64,000 nucleotides of DNA from Fictibacillus nanhaiensis (GCF_023715445.1 NZ_JAMBOD010000001.1:868001-932000); one strand, 5' to 3'. Positions 49,709-58,929 are shown, counted from the first letter of the stretch. Notes: generated by a model not told the origin, from the letters alone. Numbers and translations are program-made.

Positions 49709-50734
49709 ATGAGTGAAGAGGTACTTGCCATTTTAATCATGTGGAGTTTCATTTTTGTCTATAGTATTTTTGGCTCGATTGATTTCGGCGCAGGGTTTTG
49801 GGCTATGGTTTTTAACAATCACAAAACAATGGCAGGAAAGATTGCGAACCGGTTTCTTTCCCCGACATGGGAAATAACAAATACGTTCCTCGTTCTGCTA
49901 GTTGTTGCATTCGTAGGGTTTTTTCCAAAAGGGGCTTATACACTTGGTACAGTTATGCTTGTCCCTGTTTCGCTGATCTTGTTTTTCCTGGCTATACGAA
50001 GTGCTTTTATGGTGTTTTCTTATTCTGTGCAAGGGTACAGGAAGACGATGTTTTTTATTTCAGGAATATCAGGATTATTAATTCCGTCCTTGCTGATTGC
50101 TGTCCTGCCTATTTCTCAAGGGGGATTTATCAGTATTGATGGTGAAACCCAAAACCTTTTATTAGGAAAGCTTTTTTCTAGCCCTACTTTATATCTGTAT
50201 GTGTTATTCGGACTGACTTCTGAGCTGTACCTTTCTTCCCTTTTTTTAGCAGACTATTCTCGTGTTTCAAAAAAAGAAGATGCCTTTCGTCTCTATCGCA
50301 GCAATGCCATAATACTTGGACCGCTTACATTGTTATCCGCTTTGCTCACTCTTTTATTTATGGCGCCAGAAGCTGCCTGGCTGGTAGATAATCTTTTAGA
50401 CCAGAAGATATGGTTCATATTGTCTATCTTAGCGTTTGGTTTCGCTTATGGATCACTCTGGTGGCCAAAACAAAACCGCCCAGGTCATGGACGGCCAAGA
50501 TTCACCTTGCTTTTGACAGTATTACAATATGGACTGGCAAGTGTAGGATATGGATTGGCCCACCTGCCATATATCGTCTATCCCGATCTAACCATCTATG
50601 AGGCGTTCACTGCGACTGAAACTTTTTATTCATTGATGATTATGTATATAATAGGTCTCGCCATATTAGCACCAGGGTTCTATATTTTCTGGAGACTCTT
50701 TTTAAAAGACAAACGATATTTGCAGCAGGATTAA
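49709..50734 (+). CDS. cydB: Cytochrome bd-type quinol oxidase subunit II
   Basis: 341-residue partner of CydA with eight to nine membrane helices. The N-terminal FGSIDFGAGFWAMV, LSPTWEITNTFLVLL near 50 and the C-terminal TIYEAFTATETFYSLMIMYIIG match CydB/YthB. It starts 17 bases after cydA with GGAAGGGGG as binding site. It ends 5 bases from the converging ysdA gene with no clear terminator between them. Confidence 0.92.
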   Translation: MSEEVLAILIMWSFIFVYSIFGSIDFGAGFWAMVFNNHKTMAGKIANRFLSPTWEITNTFLVLLVVAFVGFFPKGAYTLGTVMLVPVSLILFFLAIRSAFMVFSYSVQGYRKTMFFISGISGLLIPSLLIAVLPISQGGFISIDGETQNLLLGKLFSSPTLYLYVLFGLTSELYLSSLFLADYSRVSKKEDAFRLYRSNAIILGPLTLLSALLTLLFMAPEAAWLVDNLLDQKIWFILSILAFGFAYGSLWWPKQNRPGHGRPRFTLLLTVLQYGLASVGYGLAHLPYIVYPDLTIYEAFTATETFYSLMIMYIIGLAILAPGFYIFWRLFLKDKRYLQQD

Positions 50735-50739
50735 TGAAC

Positions 50740-50991
50740 TTACAAAAACCACCCTGTCAAAATCGTAATAAAAATACTCAATACAGGCAATCCGTTGCGA
50801 AATGACGGGTGCTTTGTTTTGTGGCGGAATCTCTTCATTGCGAGCCACATACCAGGAGCTCCTCCAATGAAAGCAAGCATCCATAACCTAGACTCAGGCG
50901 TTCGCCACTTTCCTTCTTTTGCATAGAACTTGTCTTTTTTCATGACGAAGTAAGCAACAGTATTCATAATGATTAAATATAAAATTAACAC
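50740..50991 (-). CDS. ysdA: DUF1294 membrane protein (YsdA-like)
   Basis: 83-residue protein with two to three membrane helices. The DUF1294 signature is present as WRTPESRLWMLAFIGGAPGMWLAMKRFRHKTKHPSF. Function unknown. The start is GTG at 50991 after a purine-rich AAAGGAAAAGG stretch. It lies downstream of rplT as in B. subtilis. Confidence 0.85.
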   Translation of the reverse strand: MLILYLIIMNTVAYFVMKKDKFYAKEGKWRTPESRLWMLAFIGGAPGMWLAMKRFRHKTKHPSFRNGLPVLSIFITILTGWFL

Positions 50992-51013
50992 CTTTTTCCT
51001 TTTCCTTTCAAAA

Positions 51014-51057
51014 TGTAAAAAAGATCATCTCCATCAAATGAGGAAATGATCTTTTCT
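51014..51057 (-). terminator. infC-rpmI-rplT terminator
   Basis: AAAAGATCAT/ATGATCTTTT arms with inner pairing and a T tail on the minus strand. Confidence 0.88.
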
Positions 51058-51068
51058 TTTAGTCAAAT

Positions 51069-51428
51069 TTACGCTTTTAGGCTTTCTTTTGCTTTTGAAG
51101 CCAATTCAGCGAAAGCATTTTCGTCTGTAATTGCGATTTCAGAAAGCATCTTACGGTTGATGTCGATACCCGCAAGTTTAAGACCGTGCATTAAACGGCT
51201 GTAAGAAAGACCATTTGTGCGTGCAGCAGCGTTGATACGAGTGATCCAAAGCTTACGGAAGTCACGCTTCTTTTGACGACGGTCACGGTAAGCATACATT
51301 AAAGATTTGAATACTTGTTGTTGTGCTACTTTAAATAATTTATGTTTAGAACCGAAATAGCCTTTAGCTAGCTTAAGAACTTTTTTACGACGACGACGTG
51401 TTACATAGCCACCTTTTACTCTTGGCAT
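51069..51428 (-). CDS. rplT: 50S ribosomal protein L20
   Basis: 119 residues, binds 23S rRNA early in assembly. [20 protein letters not shown] and the C-terminal [20 protein letters not shown] are typical. In Bacillus L20 also represses its own operon by binding the infC leader; a matching leader is present at about 52265-52420. It is the last gene of infC-rpmI-rplT. Confidence 0.99.
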   Translation of the reverse strand: MPRVKGGYVTRRRRKKVLKLAKGYFGSKHKLFKVAQQQVFKSLMYAYRDRRQKKRDFRKLWITRINAAARTNGLSYSRLMHGLKLAGIDINRKMLSEIAITDENAFAELASKAKESLKA

Positions 51429-51467
51429 ATTAAAAACCTCCTATTTTTAAATCAACTTTTCGTATGA

Positions 51468-51671
51468 TTAACGTTTTTTGTAAGTTAACAATGTGCGGAT
51501 ACGCTTGTAGTCACCACTGTGAACAAGTTTAGCTTTACGAAGCTTACGCTTAGCTTTTGTAGACTTGTTAGCAAACAAGTGACTTGTATAAGCGCGTGCA
51601 CGCTTTAATTTACCTGTTCCAGTTTTTCTAAAGCGCTTTGCAGCACCTTTATGAGTTTTCATTTTAGGCAT
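51468..51671 (-). CDS. rpmI: 50S ribosomal protein L35
   Basis: 67-residue basic ribosomal protein ([20 protein letters not shown]). It is 23 bases after infC and 39 before rplT. AGGGAGG precedes the start. Confidence 0.99.
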   Translation of the reverse strand: MPKMKTHKGAAKRFRKTGTGKLKRARAYTSHLFANKSTKAKRKLRKAKLVHSGDYKRIRTLLTYKKR

Positions 51672-51694
51672 AATGGTTTCCTCCCTGGTAAAAA

Positions 51695-52210
51695 TTATTT
51701 TTCGGCTTTAGGTGCTAGGATAAGAAACATGCTACGACCTTCCATTTTAGGGTGAGTTTCCACCGTAGAAAGATCTTCACATTCTTTCGCTAATTTCTCC
51801 AATACCGTTTTTCCGATTTGAGAATGAGTGATTGCACGTCCACGGAAACGAATACTTGCCTTTACTTTGTCGCCTTTTTCAAGGAACTTACGGGCATTTT
51901 TAAGCTTCGTATTGAAGTCGTTTTCCTCAATTGTTGGACTAAGACGAATTTCTTTAGTCGTAATGACTTTTTGATTTTTTCGTGCTTCTCGATCTTTACG
52001 CTGTTGCTCGTATTTAAACTTACCGTAGTCCATAATACGACATACTGGCGGTTTAGCAGTTGCAGCAACGAGTACAAGGTCAAGATTTGCGTTTGCCGCA
52101 AGGTCTAAAGCTTCCTGTCTTGTTTTAATGCCAAGCTGGCTTCCATCAGGACCGATTAAGCGTACCTCACGTGCACGAATGCCTTCATTGACAGACATGT
52201 CCTTACTAAT
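51695..52210 (-). CDS. infC: Translation initiation factor IF-3
   Basis: 171 residues: N-terminal domain ([21 protein letters not shown]), linker helix rich in Lys and Arg, C-terminal domain ([19 protein letters not shown]). I place the start at ATT, 52208-52210 ([11 protein letters not shown]), because GGAGGTGA lies 6 bases upstream and Bacillus IF-3 begins MSKDM. The first ATG (52198) is too far from that site. AUU starts are the known basis of IF-3 autocontrol. Confidence 0.95.
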   Translation of the reverse strand: MSKDMSVNEGIRAREVRLIGPDGSQLGIKTRQEALDLAANANLDLVLVAATAKPPVCRIMDYGKFKYEQQRKDREARKNQKVITTKEIRLSPTIEENDFNTKLKNARKFLEKGDKVKASIRFRGRAITHSQIGKTVLEKLAKECEDLSTVETHPKMEGRSMFLILAPKAEK

Positions 52211-52264
52211 AGTAAGTCACCTCCAAATTTTTTCAGTGAGTGTTAAAAACACCCAACTTGTTAT

Positions 52265-52420
52265 TTCTGCAAATAAAAAAGCGTCGGTGCATAAATCACC
52301 CACACGTAAACCGGCTATGTACTTAATGACATGCCTGAATTCCATCTACCCATCAACAGCCAGTCCGGCGTCGAATCAGGTGAGAAGCGGGTGCTCCTGC
52401 TTGTTTGATGCTTAAGCTTA
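52265..52420 (-). promoter_or_regulatory. L20-type autoregulatory leader of infC-rpmI-rplT
   Basis: Between the promoter and infC the minus strand has long-range complementarity (AGCAGGAGCACCCGCTTCTC; GACGCCGGACTGG; GGTTTACGTGTGGGTG) and a terminator-like GGTG-ATTTATG-CACC-GACGC followed by six T. This layout and location are those of the Firmicute L20 leader. Boundaries are approximate. Confidence 0.7.
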
Positions 52421-52437
52421 TTTTATTAACCTTACAT

Positions 52438-52467
52438 ACTATAACATATTGGCGTGAAATGTGTCAA
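52438..52467 (-). promoter_or_regulatory. Sigma-A promoter of infC-rpmI-rplT
   Basis: Minus strand TTGACA (52462-52467), 18-base spacer, TATAGT (52438-52443), with a TG one base upstream of the -10. The stretch from here to the thrS terminator (52468-52648) shows nothing else. Confidence 0.85.
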
Positions 52468-52647
52468 ACAACGAATGTAATAAGCAACGAAATTAATTTT
52501 ACTTCGTTCTTAGAGGTAATGCAAGAGTTTTTTATCAGAAATTTAGTTGCCAGTTTGTACCGTTATGTAATCTGTTAACTTTCACAATTAAACTTTCCAC
52601 TTTTCAATTTAATCTGTCCACTTCTGCTTTTTCCAAATGGTTTCATT

Positions 52648-52687
52648 CAAAAAAAAGAGCGGCCAGCTTTCGCCCAGTCCGCTCTCC
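52648..52687 (-). terminator. thrS terminator
   Basis: GAGAGCGG/CCGCTCTT stem with a structured loop, six T on the minus strand. Confidence 0.92.
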
Positions 52688-52693
52688 TGCTAT

Positions 52694-54601
52694 TTATCTC
52701 TTCTCGTTAATCTGAGCTAAAATCTTGTCTCTGAAGTCTTCATAAGAAACAGTTTCTGATTTTTGCTCACCATATTTACGAACGTTTACTGCATTATCTT
52801 CGATCTCTTTATCACCGAGAACAAGCATGTAAGGAATCTTCTTCATTTGAGCTTCACGGATCTTATAACCCATCTTCTCGTTTCTAGTATCGATTTCAAC
52901 ACGTACTGCGTGTTCTTTCAAGTCTTCTTGAAGCTTAAACGCATATTCGTTATGAACATCAGATACAGGGATTAGCTTCACTTGAACTGGAGCCAGCCAA
53001 GTTGGGAATGCGCCAGCAAAGTGTTCTACTAAGATTCCTAAGAAACGGTCAATCGAGCCGTATATTGCACGGTGAATAACAACTGGACGAACCTTTTGGT
53101 TGTTTTCATCTACATAAGTAAGATCGAATTTCTCTGGCATTTGGAAATCAAGCTGAATTGTTGCACACTGATGGCTTCTCTTAAGCGCATCTTTAATGTG
53201 GAAGTCAATCTTCGGACCATAGAATGCTCCATCTCCTTCGTTAAGGTGATAGTTCATGCCTAGATCTTCCAATACATTCTTCAGTGCCCCTTCAGCTTGC
53301 TCCCATAGACGATCATCACCCATAGAATCCTCTGGACGAGTTGATAGCTCTACAGAATATTCGAAACCAAATGTGCTGTAGATCTTATCAACTAATTTAA
53401 ATACGTTCTTAATTTCACTTTCAATTTGCTGAGGTGTTACAAAAATATGTGCATCATCCTGACAGAATGTACGTACACGGATCATACCGTTCAGCGCGCC
53501 GCTGTACTCATGACGGTGAACCTGACCAAACTCAGCCATACGGACAGGAAGGTCTCTATATGAGTGAAGCTTATTTTTAAAGATAAGCATGTGACCTGGG
53601 CAGTTCATCGGTTTCATCGCGAACTTTGTATCATCTACTTCAGAGAAATACATGTTTTCGTGATAGTGATCCCAGTGGCCTGATTGCTCCCAAAGACGCT
53701 GGTTCATCATAAATGGTGTACGCACTTCATCATAGTCAACTTGACGCTGCAGTTCGCGAGAGAAGTTCTCAAGCTCTGTACGAATTGTTTGGCCGTTTGG
53801 AAGATAAAAAGGCATACCTGGCGCTTCTTCAGAGAACATGAATAGCTCTAATTCTTTTCCTAGTTTACGGTGGTCGCGTTTTTGTGCTTCTTCAATGAAG
53901 TGCAGGTACTCATCTAAATCTTTTTGGCTTAAGAACGCAGCACCATAAATACGCTGAAGCATTTGGTTATCGCTGTCTCCGCGCCAGTAAGCACCTGAGA
54001 TGCTCATAAGTTTATATGCTTTGATCTTCCCAGTAGATGGAACGTGCGGTCCGCGGCAGAGGTCAAAAAACTCGCCTTGCTCATAGATCGTGATTTTCTC
54101 TCCTTCTGGAAGGTCGCGGATCAGTTCAAGCTTCAGGTGATCGTTTAATTTGTCATAAATTTCAAGAGCTTCTTCTCTAGTTACTTCTTTGCGAACGATC
54201 GGAAGATTCTCATTTACAATCTTTTTCATTTCTTTTTCGATCGCGGGAAGGTCTTCTGGAGTTAGATTGTGAGACATATCCACATCGTAATAAAAACCGT
54301 TATCGATCACTGGACCGATTCCAAGCTTCACATCTGGATACAAACGCTTTAGGGCTTGAGCAAGCAAGTGAGCGTTTGAGTGTCTTGTCATCTCCAGACC
54401 TTCTTGTGAATCCTGCATCACGATTTCGATAGATGCATCTTCTTCAATTGGACGTGAAAAATCATACAATTGACCGTTAACTTTACCTGCAACAGCCTTT
54501 TTCTTTAAGCTTGGGCTGATACTTTCAGCAACTTGTTCTGAAGTAATGCCTTTTGGAAATTCCTTTACCGATCCGTCTGGGAATGTAATTGAAACTGACA
54601 T
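52694..54601 (-). CDS. thrS: Threonyl-tRNA synthetase
   Basis: 635-residue class II synthetase: TGS domain (1-62), SAD editing domain (HSNAHLLAQALKRLYP near 77), catalytic core with zinc-site MNCPGHMLIFKN near 330 and motif 2 RVRTFCQDDAHIF, and a C-terminal anticodon domain. I chose ATG at 54601 because AAAGGAGATG lies upstream and the TGS domain begins here. The longer frame to 54718 runs through the T-box. It is controlled by the T-box leader. Confidence 0.98.
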   Translation of the reverse strand: MSVSITFPDGSVKEFPKGITSEQVAESISPSLKKKAVAGKVNGQLYDFSRPIEEDASIEIVMQDSQEGLEMTRHSNAHLLAQALKRLYPDVKLGIGPVIDNGFYYDVDMSHNLTPEDLPAIEKEMKKIVNENLPIVRKEVTREEALEIYDKLNDHLKLELIRDLPEGEKITIYEQGEFFDLCRGPHVPSTGKIKAYKLMSISGAYWRGDSDNQMLQRIYGAAFLSQKDLDEYLHFIEEAQKRDHRKLGKELELFMFSEEAPGMPFYLPNGQTIRTELENFSRELQRQVDYDEVRTPFMMNQRLWEQSGHWDHYHENMYFSEVDDTKFAMKPMNCPGHMLIFKNKLHSYRDLPVRMAEFGQVHRHEYSGALNGMIRVRTFCQDDAHIFVTPQQIESEIKNVFKLVDKIYSTFGFEYSVELSTRPEDSMGDDRLWEQAEGALKNVLEDLGMNYHLNEGDGAFYGPKIDFHIKDALKRSHQCATIQLDFQMPEKFDLTYVDENNQKVRPVVIHRAIYGSIDRFLGILVEHFAGAFPTWLAPVQVKLIPVSDVHNEYAFKLQEDLKEHAVRVEIDTRNEKMGYKIREAQMKKIPYMLVLGDKEIEDNAVNVRKYGEQKSETVSYEDFRDKILAQINEKR

Positions 54602-54627
54602 AAAAACATCTCCTTTTAGTAATATAA

Positions 54628-54890
54628 AACAAAAAACACCCGTCCCTAAAGAAGGGACGAGTGATAATCTCGTGGTTCCACCCTTGTTCCGCAAATACAA
54701 ATAAATACTTTGCGGCACTCGGACAGGATAACGGACTGCTGCCGTCAGCGATTACTCATTATTTTTCACCGCTGAAGTTCCAAGGTGGTAAAGCAATTTT
54801 CCGTGTTAGGAAGTTTTCAGCCGTGACTTCCCTCTCTAAAAACCGTAAAAGCTGCTTCATGTCCTTATCAATACTGTTGAATCATAAAAT
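54628..54890 (-). promoter_or_regulatory. T-box riboswitch leader of thrS
   Basis: Minus strand: T-box core GGGTGGAACCACG (54671-54683), the common thrS variant with GGAAC. The terminator is CACTCGTCCCTTC...GGGACGGGTG with a TTTTTTG tail (54628-54664). The specifier loop has ACC (54787-54789), a threonine codon, followed by A. The 5' boundary is approximate. Confidence 0.92.
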
Positions 54891-54944
54891 TATAAACTTA
54901 TTATATGCAGTCCCTTTTCAAAAAGCAAGGGGGCCGATGACAGT

Positions 54945-55814
54945 TTATGACTTTTTTTTATGCGGATATCGATTGTCTTTAAAAGACATTTTTTCAATAG
55001 GTGCAATCGAAACCTTTTCCTGGAATATATTTTTAACAGTCTGAATAAGAGGATGATCAACATCATACGAATAAATTTGAACTGATGAAGGCGCTAATCC
55101 GATCAGTGGGCCCAGCAGCCGTTCATCAAGATTTACCGCATTTGTCAGCTTCATTGCTTTTTCATGCATATTCCTTATTTCGCTTTTTGATAGCTGATTT
55201 TGGTTTTCATCAAAAATAACTACATTCTCATAATCAAAGATAACAACAATTTCATTTTTCAAAATAGATTTTTGTTTTGATAAACAAGTACGGAGCCGTT
55301 CAACAAACATTTGATATTCAAGCTCTAATTTATATTCGTCAATTGCACATTCAACAACTTTTAATAAAGCTGCCAAGTATTCTTTAAGCCGAAACTTTAA
55401 AAATGCTTCAAATTCTAAGAAGTCTGTCTTATCTAAAAAAATGGAACGCCACTGGGTGCGTATAAGTTCATTCAGTTTCGGTAGATGTTTAACCTCTGGT
55501 ATTCCTTCAATCTCTCCTGAAATAATACTTTTTGATATAGAAAATATTTCTTTTTGTTCAGTGGAATCACTATAAAAAAACGCATGTTCAATCATTTCCT
55601 TTAAACAAATATCTTCTACCTTATTCCTTGTAAACTCTGTTAGCACATCCAGAATGAATTCTTTATCTTCTTGTATGTGCAGTTCAAGAATTTTTGAAGA
55701 AGCGTCAGATAATTTGGCAAAGGAAGGGTTTATTTTATATTTTACTGCCGTCTTGATCATATTTTTTAGGACGGCGATTCCGTCAGACGGGTGTGAAAAA
55801 ACAATCGTGACCAA
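54945..55814 (-). CDS. ytxC: YtxC-family sporulation protein
   Basis: 289-residue YtxC-like protein, a family conserved in spore formers and without a known activity. Recognised from position upstream of thrS and from segments such as LRFKEYLAAL-type repeats and EYQMFVERLRTCLSKQ mid-protein. It is largely alpha-helical and lacks membrane segments. The start is ambiguous: TTG at 55814 has GGGGGG 6 bases upstream; an ATG at 55829 precedes that site. Confidence 0.75.
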   Translation of the reverse strand: MVTIVFSHPSDGIAVLKNMIKTAVKYKINPSFAKLSDASSKILELHIQEDKEFILDVLTEFTRNKVEDICLKEMIEHAFFYSDSTEQKEIFSISKSIISGEIEGIPEVKHLPKLNELIRTQWRSIFLDKTDFLEFEAFLKFRLKEYLAALLKVVECAIDEYKLELEYQMFVERLRTCLSKQKSILKNEIVVIFDYENVVIFDENQNQLSKSEIRNMHEKAMKLTNAVNLDERLLGPLIGLAPSSVQIYSYDVDHPLIQTVKNIFQEKVSIAPIEKMSFKDNRYPHKKKS

Positions 55815-55889
55815 GCAAGTCCCCCCCATATAAAATCTCAATGATACAATATATGGGACCAGGTAATAAAAAATGTTACTTATACAGTG

Positions 55890-55920
55890 AAAAAACAACC
55901 CGGAAAATACCGGGTTGTTT
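55890..55920 (-). terminator. Terminator of the ABC transporter genes
   Basis: AAACAACCCGG/CCGGGTTGTTT stem with a 6-base loop and T tail on the minus strand, overlapping the permease stop codon. Confidence 0.92.
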
Positions 55921-56575
55921 AATCATAAACAAATTTCCGTTCGATTTTAGAAAGAATGTAAGCCATGCCCAGAGTCAGGATTAAATACATTAAAGCTGCT
56001 GTCATATATGGTTCCCATGGACGATAATACTGTCCCATCATTGCACGGGCATAATACATCAACTCAGGTGTAGCAATGATTGAAACGAGTGAAGAATCTT
56101 TTATCAATACTATAAATTCGTTTCCAAGCGGTGGAATCATTCTTCTTGAAGCTTGAGGAAGAATAACATGTTTCATAGCTTGTACATGATTCATCCCTAA
56201 TGACCTTGCAGCTTCCATCTGCCCTTTATCAATAGATTGGATTCCAGCCCGAAATATTTCTGCAATGTATGCTGCAGCATTTAAAGACAATGCTAGAACA
56301 CTGGAAATAAAAACATTTGGCGGTTTCATTATCAGCGGCATTAGAGCTGAATGGATCAATAATATCTGCACGAGTAAAGGAGTTCCCCGGAAGAAACTGA
56401 TATACCAGTTACAAGGCAAGTTAATGAGCGGATTTTTAACCATTTTTCCTAATCCGATAAACAACCCCAATATCGTTCCAAACAATATGGCAAGAAGTGA
56501 GAGCTGAATCGTTACCCATGTCCCTTTTAAAAACAGGGGCATGTAATTCCCTATGATTTGTAAAGAATAATCCAT
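55919..56575 (-). CDS. Polar amino acid ABC transporter permease
   Basis: 218-residue HisM/GlnP-type permease with five membrane helices. N-terminal GTWVTIQLSLLAILFGTILG, FFRGTPLLVQILL near 62, and the EAA loop EAARSLGMNHVQAMKHVILPQA near 122 that docks the ATPase. It lies 18 bases after the substrate-binding protein. No ATP-binding subunit gene is adjacent, so it must share one encoded elsewhere. Confidence 0.92.
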   Translation of the reverse strand: MDYSLQIIGNYMPLFLKGTWVTIQLSLLAILFGTILGLFIGLGKMVKNPLINLPCNWYISFFRGTPLLVQILLIHSALMPLIMKPPNVFISSVLALSLNAAAYIAEIFRAGIQSIDKGQMEAARSLGMNHVQAMKHVILPQASRRMIPPLGNEFIVLIKDSSLVSIIATPELMYYARAMMGQYYRPWEPYMTAALMYLILTLGMAYILSKIERKFVYD

Positions 56576-56593
56576 GCAGGCCTCCAGAGAGTA

Positions 56594-57385
56594 TTATTGT
56601 TTCAATGTTTCTACATTCGGTTCTTCACCAAACCATTTTTTATAGATTTCAGCATACTTGCCGTCTTCAATCACTTTTTTCAGAGCTTTATTGATTTCTT
56701 CTTGGTGCTCACCATCTTTTGGAAAAATAATCCCATAGAACTCACTTTCGAAATTCTCTTTATCAGTAATCGCAACTAGCTTTTTGTCAGGGTTGTTCTT
56801 TGCATACTCCTGAACAACTGCATTATCAGCAACGACAGCTTCTACTTCGCCATTTAATAAAGCCTGTATGGCTAATGTATTATTATCGAACTTCTTAATA
56901 TTTTCACTGGCTCCAAACATTTTCTCTAGAGCTTCCTGACCAGTCGTACCATTTTGTACACTGACTTTTTTGCCTTCTAGATCTTTTGCACTTTTAATGG
57001 ACGTACCTTCTTTAGCAAGGATCATATTAATAGATTCAAAATACGGTGATGAGAAGTCATACGTTTTCTTTCTCTCATCATTTATTGTAATGGCAGAGAT
57101 TCCTGCATCCACCTCTTCATTTTGAAGAGCAATAAATAACGGCTCCCAGCCTGTGTTCTTCATTTCATACTCAAGACCCGCTTCCTTCAACACCGCATCT
57201 AGCAGATCCACATCAAATCCAACGATCTTGTCCCCATCCAAAGACTCAAAAGGGGCGTATGCAGCATCTGTTCCGATAGTCAGTTTTTCTTTAGACCCCG
57301 ATCCGGAATCTGTACTTCCGCAAGCTACAAGGAACGCTGCAGAAAGTCCAATCATTCCTACTTTTAATTTTTGTTTTAAATTCAT
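56594..57385 (-). CDS. Amino acid ABC transporter substrate-binding lipoprotein
   Basis: 263-residue SBP_bac_3 protein. The lipoprotein signal ends LSAAFLVACG; the mature protein has IGTDAAYAPFESLDGDKIVGFDVDL cited in part, ALQNEEVDAGISAITI and SSPYFESINMILA. It binds a polar amino acid; specificity cannot be told. I chose ATG at 57385 with AAGGGGG about 9 bases upstream. It is first of the two transporter genes. Confidence 0.92.
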   Translation of the reverse strand: MNLKQKLKVGMIGLSAAFLVACGSTDSGSGSKEKLTIGTDAAYAPFESLDGDKIVGFDVDLLDAVLKEAGLEYEMKNTGWEPLFIALQNEEVDAGISAITINDERKKTYDFSSPYFESINMILAKEGTSIKSAKDLEGKKVSVQNGTTGQEALEKMFGASENIKKFDNNTLAIQALLNGEVEAVVADNAVVQEYAKNNPDKKLVAITDKENFESEFYGIIFPKDGEHQEEINKALKKVIEDGKYAEIYKKWFGEEPNVETLKQ

Positions 57386-57471
57386 TGTTTGTTTCCCCCT
57401 TATTCTAAATACTCTTATATTATACACAAATTTTTTAATTTAAGGAAAATTCAAAAAATATTTTTTATAGA

Positions 57472-57497
57472 AAAAGATCCCAAAAAACGGGATCTCA
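57472..57497 (-). terminator. Terminator upstream of the transporter genes
   Basis: GAGATCCCG/TGGGATCTT-type stem with a T6 loop and T tail on the minus strand. No known gene ends just before it; it closes the unexplained 57498-57643 stretch. Confidence 0.8.
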
Positions 57498-57643
57498 GTT
57501 TATTAAAACGATTAAATTCTGCAGATTTCCAATGGGCAACCTTCACAGCTGCAAGCTGTTTTTCAATACTCTAAGTCTGTAATCTTTATATTTCCTTGCC
57601 TGGTCGTTTATCAATGGTTAAAAGGCTATATTTTCTTAAAGCG
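57498..57643 (-). other. Short stretch between two terminators, possible small transcript
   Basis: About 146 bases lie between the mqnC terminator and another intrinsic terminator on the same strand. It contains an ATT/GTG-initiated reading (KQLAAVKVAHWKSAEFNR) running into the terminator and an overlapping reading in another frame, neither with a convincing ribosome binding site. It could hold a small RNA, a decayed small gene, or nothing. Confidence 0.3.
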
Positions 57644-57682
57644 TAAAAAAACCTGACACACATTTACTTGTTGGTGTCAGGT
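57644..57682 (-). terminator. mqnC terminator
   Basis: CCTGACACCAA...TGTGTCAGG stem followed by seven T on the minus strand. Confidence 0.9.
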
Positions 57683-57690
57683 AGTCATCA

Positions 57691-58797
57691 TCAATTTTGC
57701 ATTACAAAATCTTTTTCCGCGTTTTCTTTATCCTGGAAAACCCGAAGAATCTCATACTTCGTATTACGCTGTGCGGGGATTTTTCCAGCTTCTCGAATAA
57801 GACGCAATGTTAAATTGGTATTTACTTTATGTGTTGTTCCTGCGGCTGATACTACATTCTCTTCCATCATCGTGCTTCCAAAATCATTGCATCCATAATG
57901 AAGTGATTTTTTACCGACTTCTGGTCCCATTGTAACCCAGGAGGATTGGAAGTTTGGAATATTGTCTAAGAATATACGTGATATCGCTACGTTCTTCAAA
58001 TATTCTCGCGGTGTTGTTTTTTCCGCTTTCATATTTGTGTTATCCGGCTGGAATGTCCATGAAATAAAAGCAAGGAAACAATTGGTTTCATCTTGAGCAT
58101 CACGAACTCTTTGCAAGTGCAATGCTCTTTCTTCAAATGTTTCACCAAAGCCAATTACCATTGTAGCCGTAGAATGCAAGCCGACTTTTTTTGCGGTTTT
58201 CATACATTCAATCCACTCAGTCCATGAACCTTTTAATCTGCTTATCTTCTTACGTGTACGATCATCAAGAATCTCTGCCCCTCCACCAGGAAGTGAGTCA
58301 AGACCCGCTTCTTTTAACTCGCGAAGCACTTCTTCAAGAGATAAGCCGGATACCTCAACCATTTTCCATATTTCTGCCGGTGAGAAAGAATGCATGGTAA
58401 TATCAAACCGCTTTTTAATCTCTCTCAAAAGGTCTGTATAGTAGCTGAACGGCAGATTAGGGTTTGTTCCGCCTTGCATTAAAATTTCTGTACCGCCCAC
58501 GTCTACAGTTTCTTGGATCTTCTGGAAAATCACTTCATCATCCAGTACATATCCTTCTTCACTTCCCGGCGGGCGATAAAAGGCACAAAATCTGCAGTAT
58601 GTATCACAGAAATTTGTATAGTTTACATTTCGTCCAATAACAAAAGTGGTAACAGGTTCTGGATGCCACCTTTTCATGATGATGTCTGCCACTTCTCCCA
58701 TGCGTTCTACTTCATTACTTTCATAAAGTTTAACGGCATCTTCTACCGATAAACGTTCGCCATCCAATGCTTTTTGTAAAATAGATTCAATACTCAT
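57691..58797 (-). CDS. mqnC: Cyclic dehypoxanthinyl futalosine synthase
   Basis: 368-residue radical SAM enzyme of the futalosine route to menaquinone, cyclising dehypoxanthine futalosine. The cluster motif CDTYCRFC (Cys64, 68, 71; C-x3-C-x2-C) is followed by FYRPPGSEEGY, EILMQGGTNPNLPF and LDSLPGGGAEIL, all typical of MqnC. The start has GGAGG 6 bases upstream. It is a single gene between terminators. mqnA, B and D are not in this window. Confidence 0.93.
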   Translation of the reverse strand: MSIESILQKALDGERLSVEDAVKLYESNEVERMGEVADIIMKRWHPEPVTTFVIGRNVNYTNFCDTYCRFCAFYRPPGSEEGYVLDDEVIFQKIQETVDVGGTEILMQGGTNPNLPFSYYTDLLREIKKRFDITMHSFSPAEIWKMVEVSGLSLEEVLRELKEAGLDSLPGGGAEILDDRTRKKISRLKGSWTEWIECMKTAKKVGLHSTATMVIGFGETFEERALHLQRVRDAQDETNCFLAFISWTFQPDNTNMKAEKTTPREYLKNVAISRIFLDNIPNFQSSWVTMGPEVGKKSLHYGCNDFGSTMMEENVVSAAGTTHKVNTNLTLRLIREAGKIPAQRNTKYEILRVFQDKENAEKDFVMQN

Positions 58798-58889
58798 CGG
58801 TAACCTCCGAATCGAATTTCTTATGTACTTATCCTATCATATTTTGAAACAAGACACAGCTTTGTACAAGAAAGAAAGAGAATAAACCC

Positions 58890-58923
58890 TAAAAAAAAGA
58901 TCCTGCCCCGTTTTAGGAGCAGA
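58890..58923 (-). terminator. dnaB-dnaI terminator
   Basis: CTGCTCC/GGGGCAG stem (one G-U) followed by eight T on the minus strand. Confidence 0.85.
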
Positions 58924-58929
58924 ACTCAC

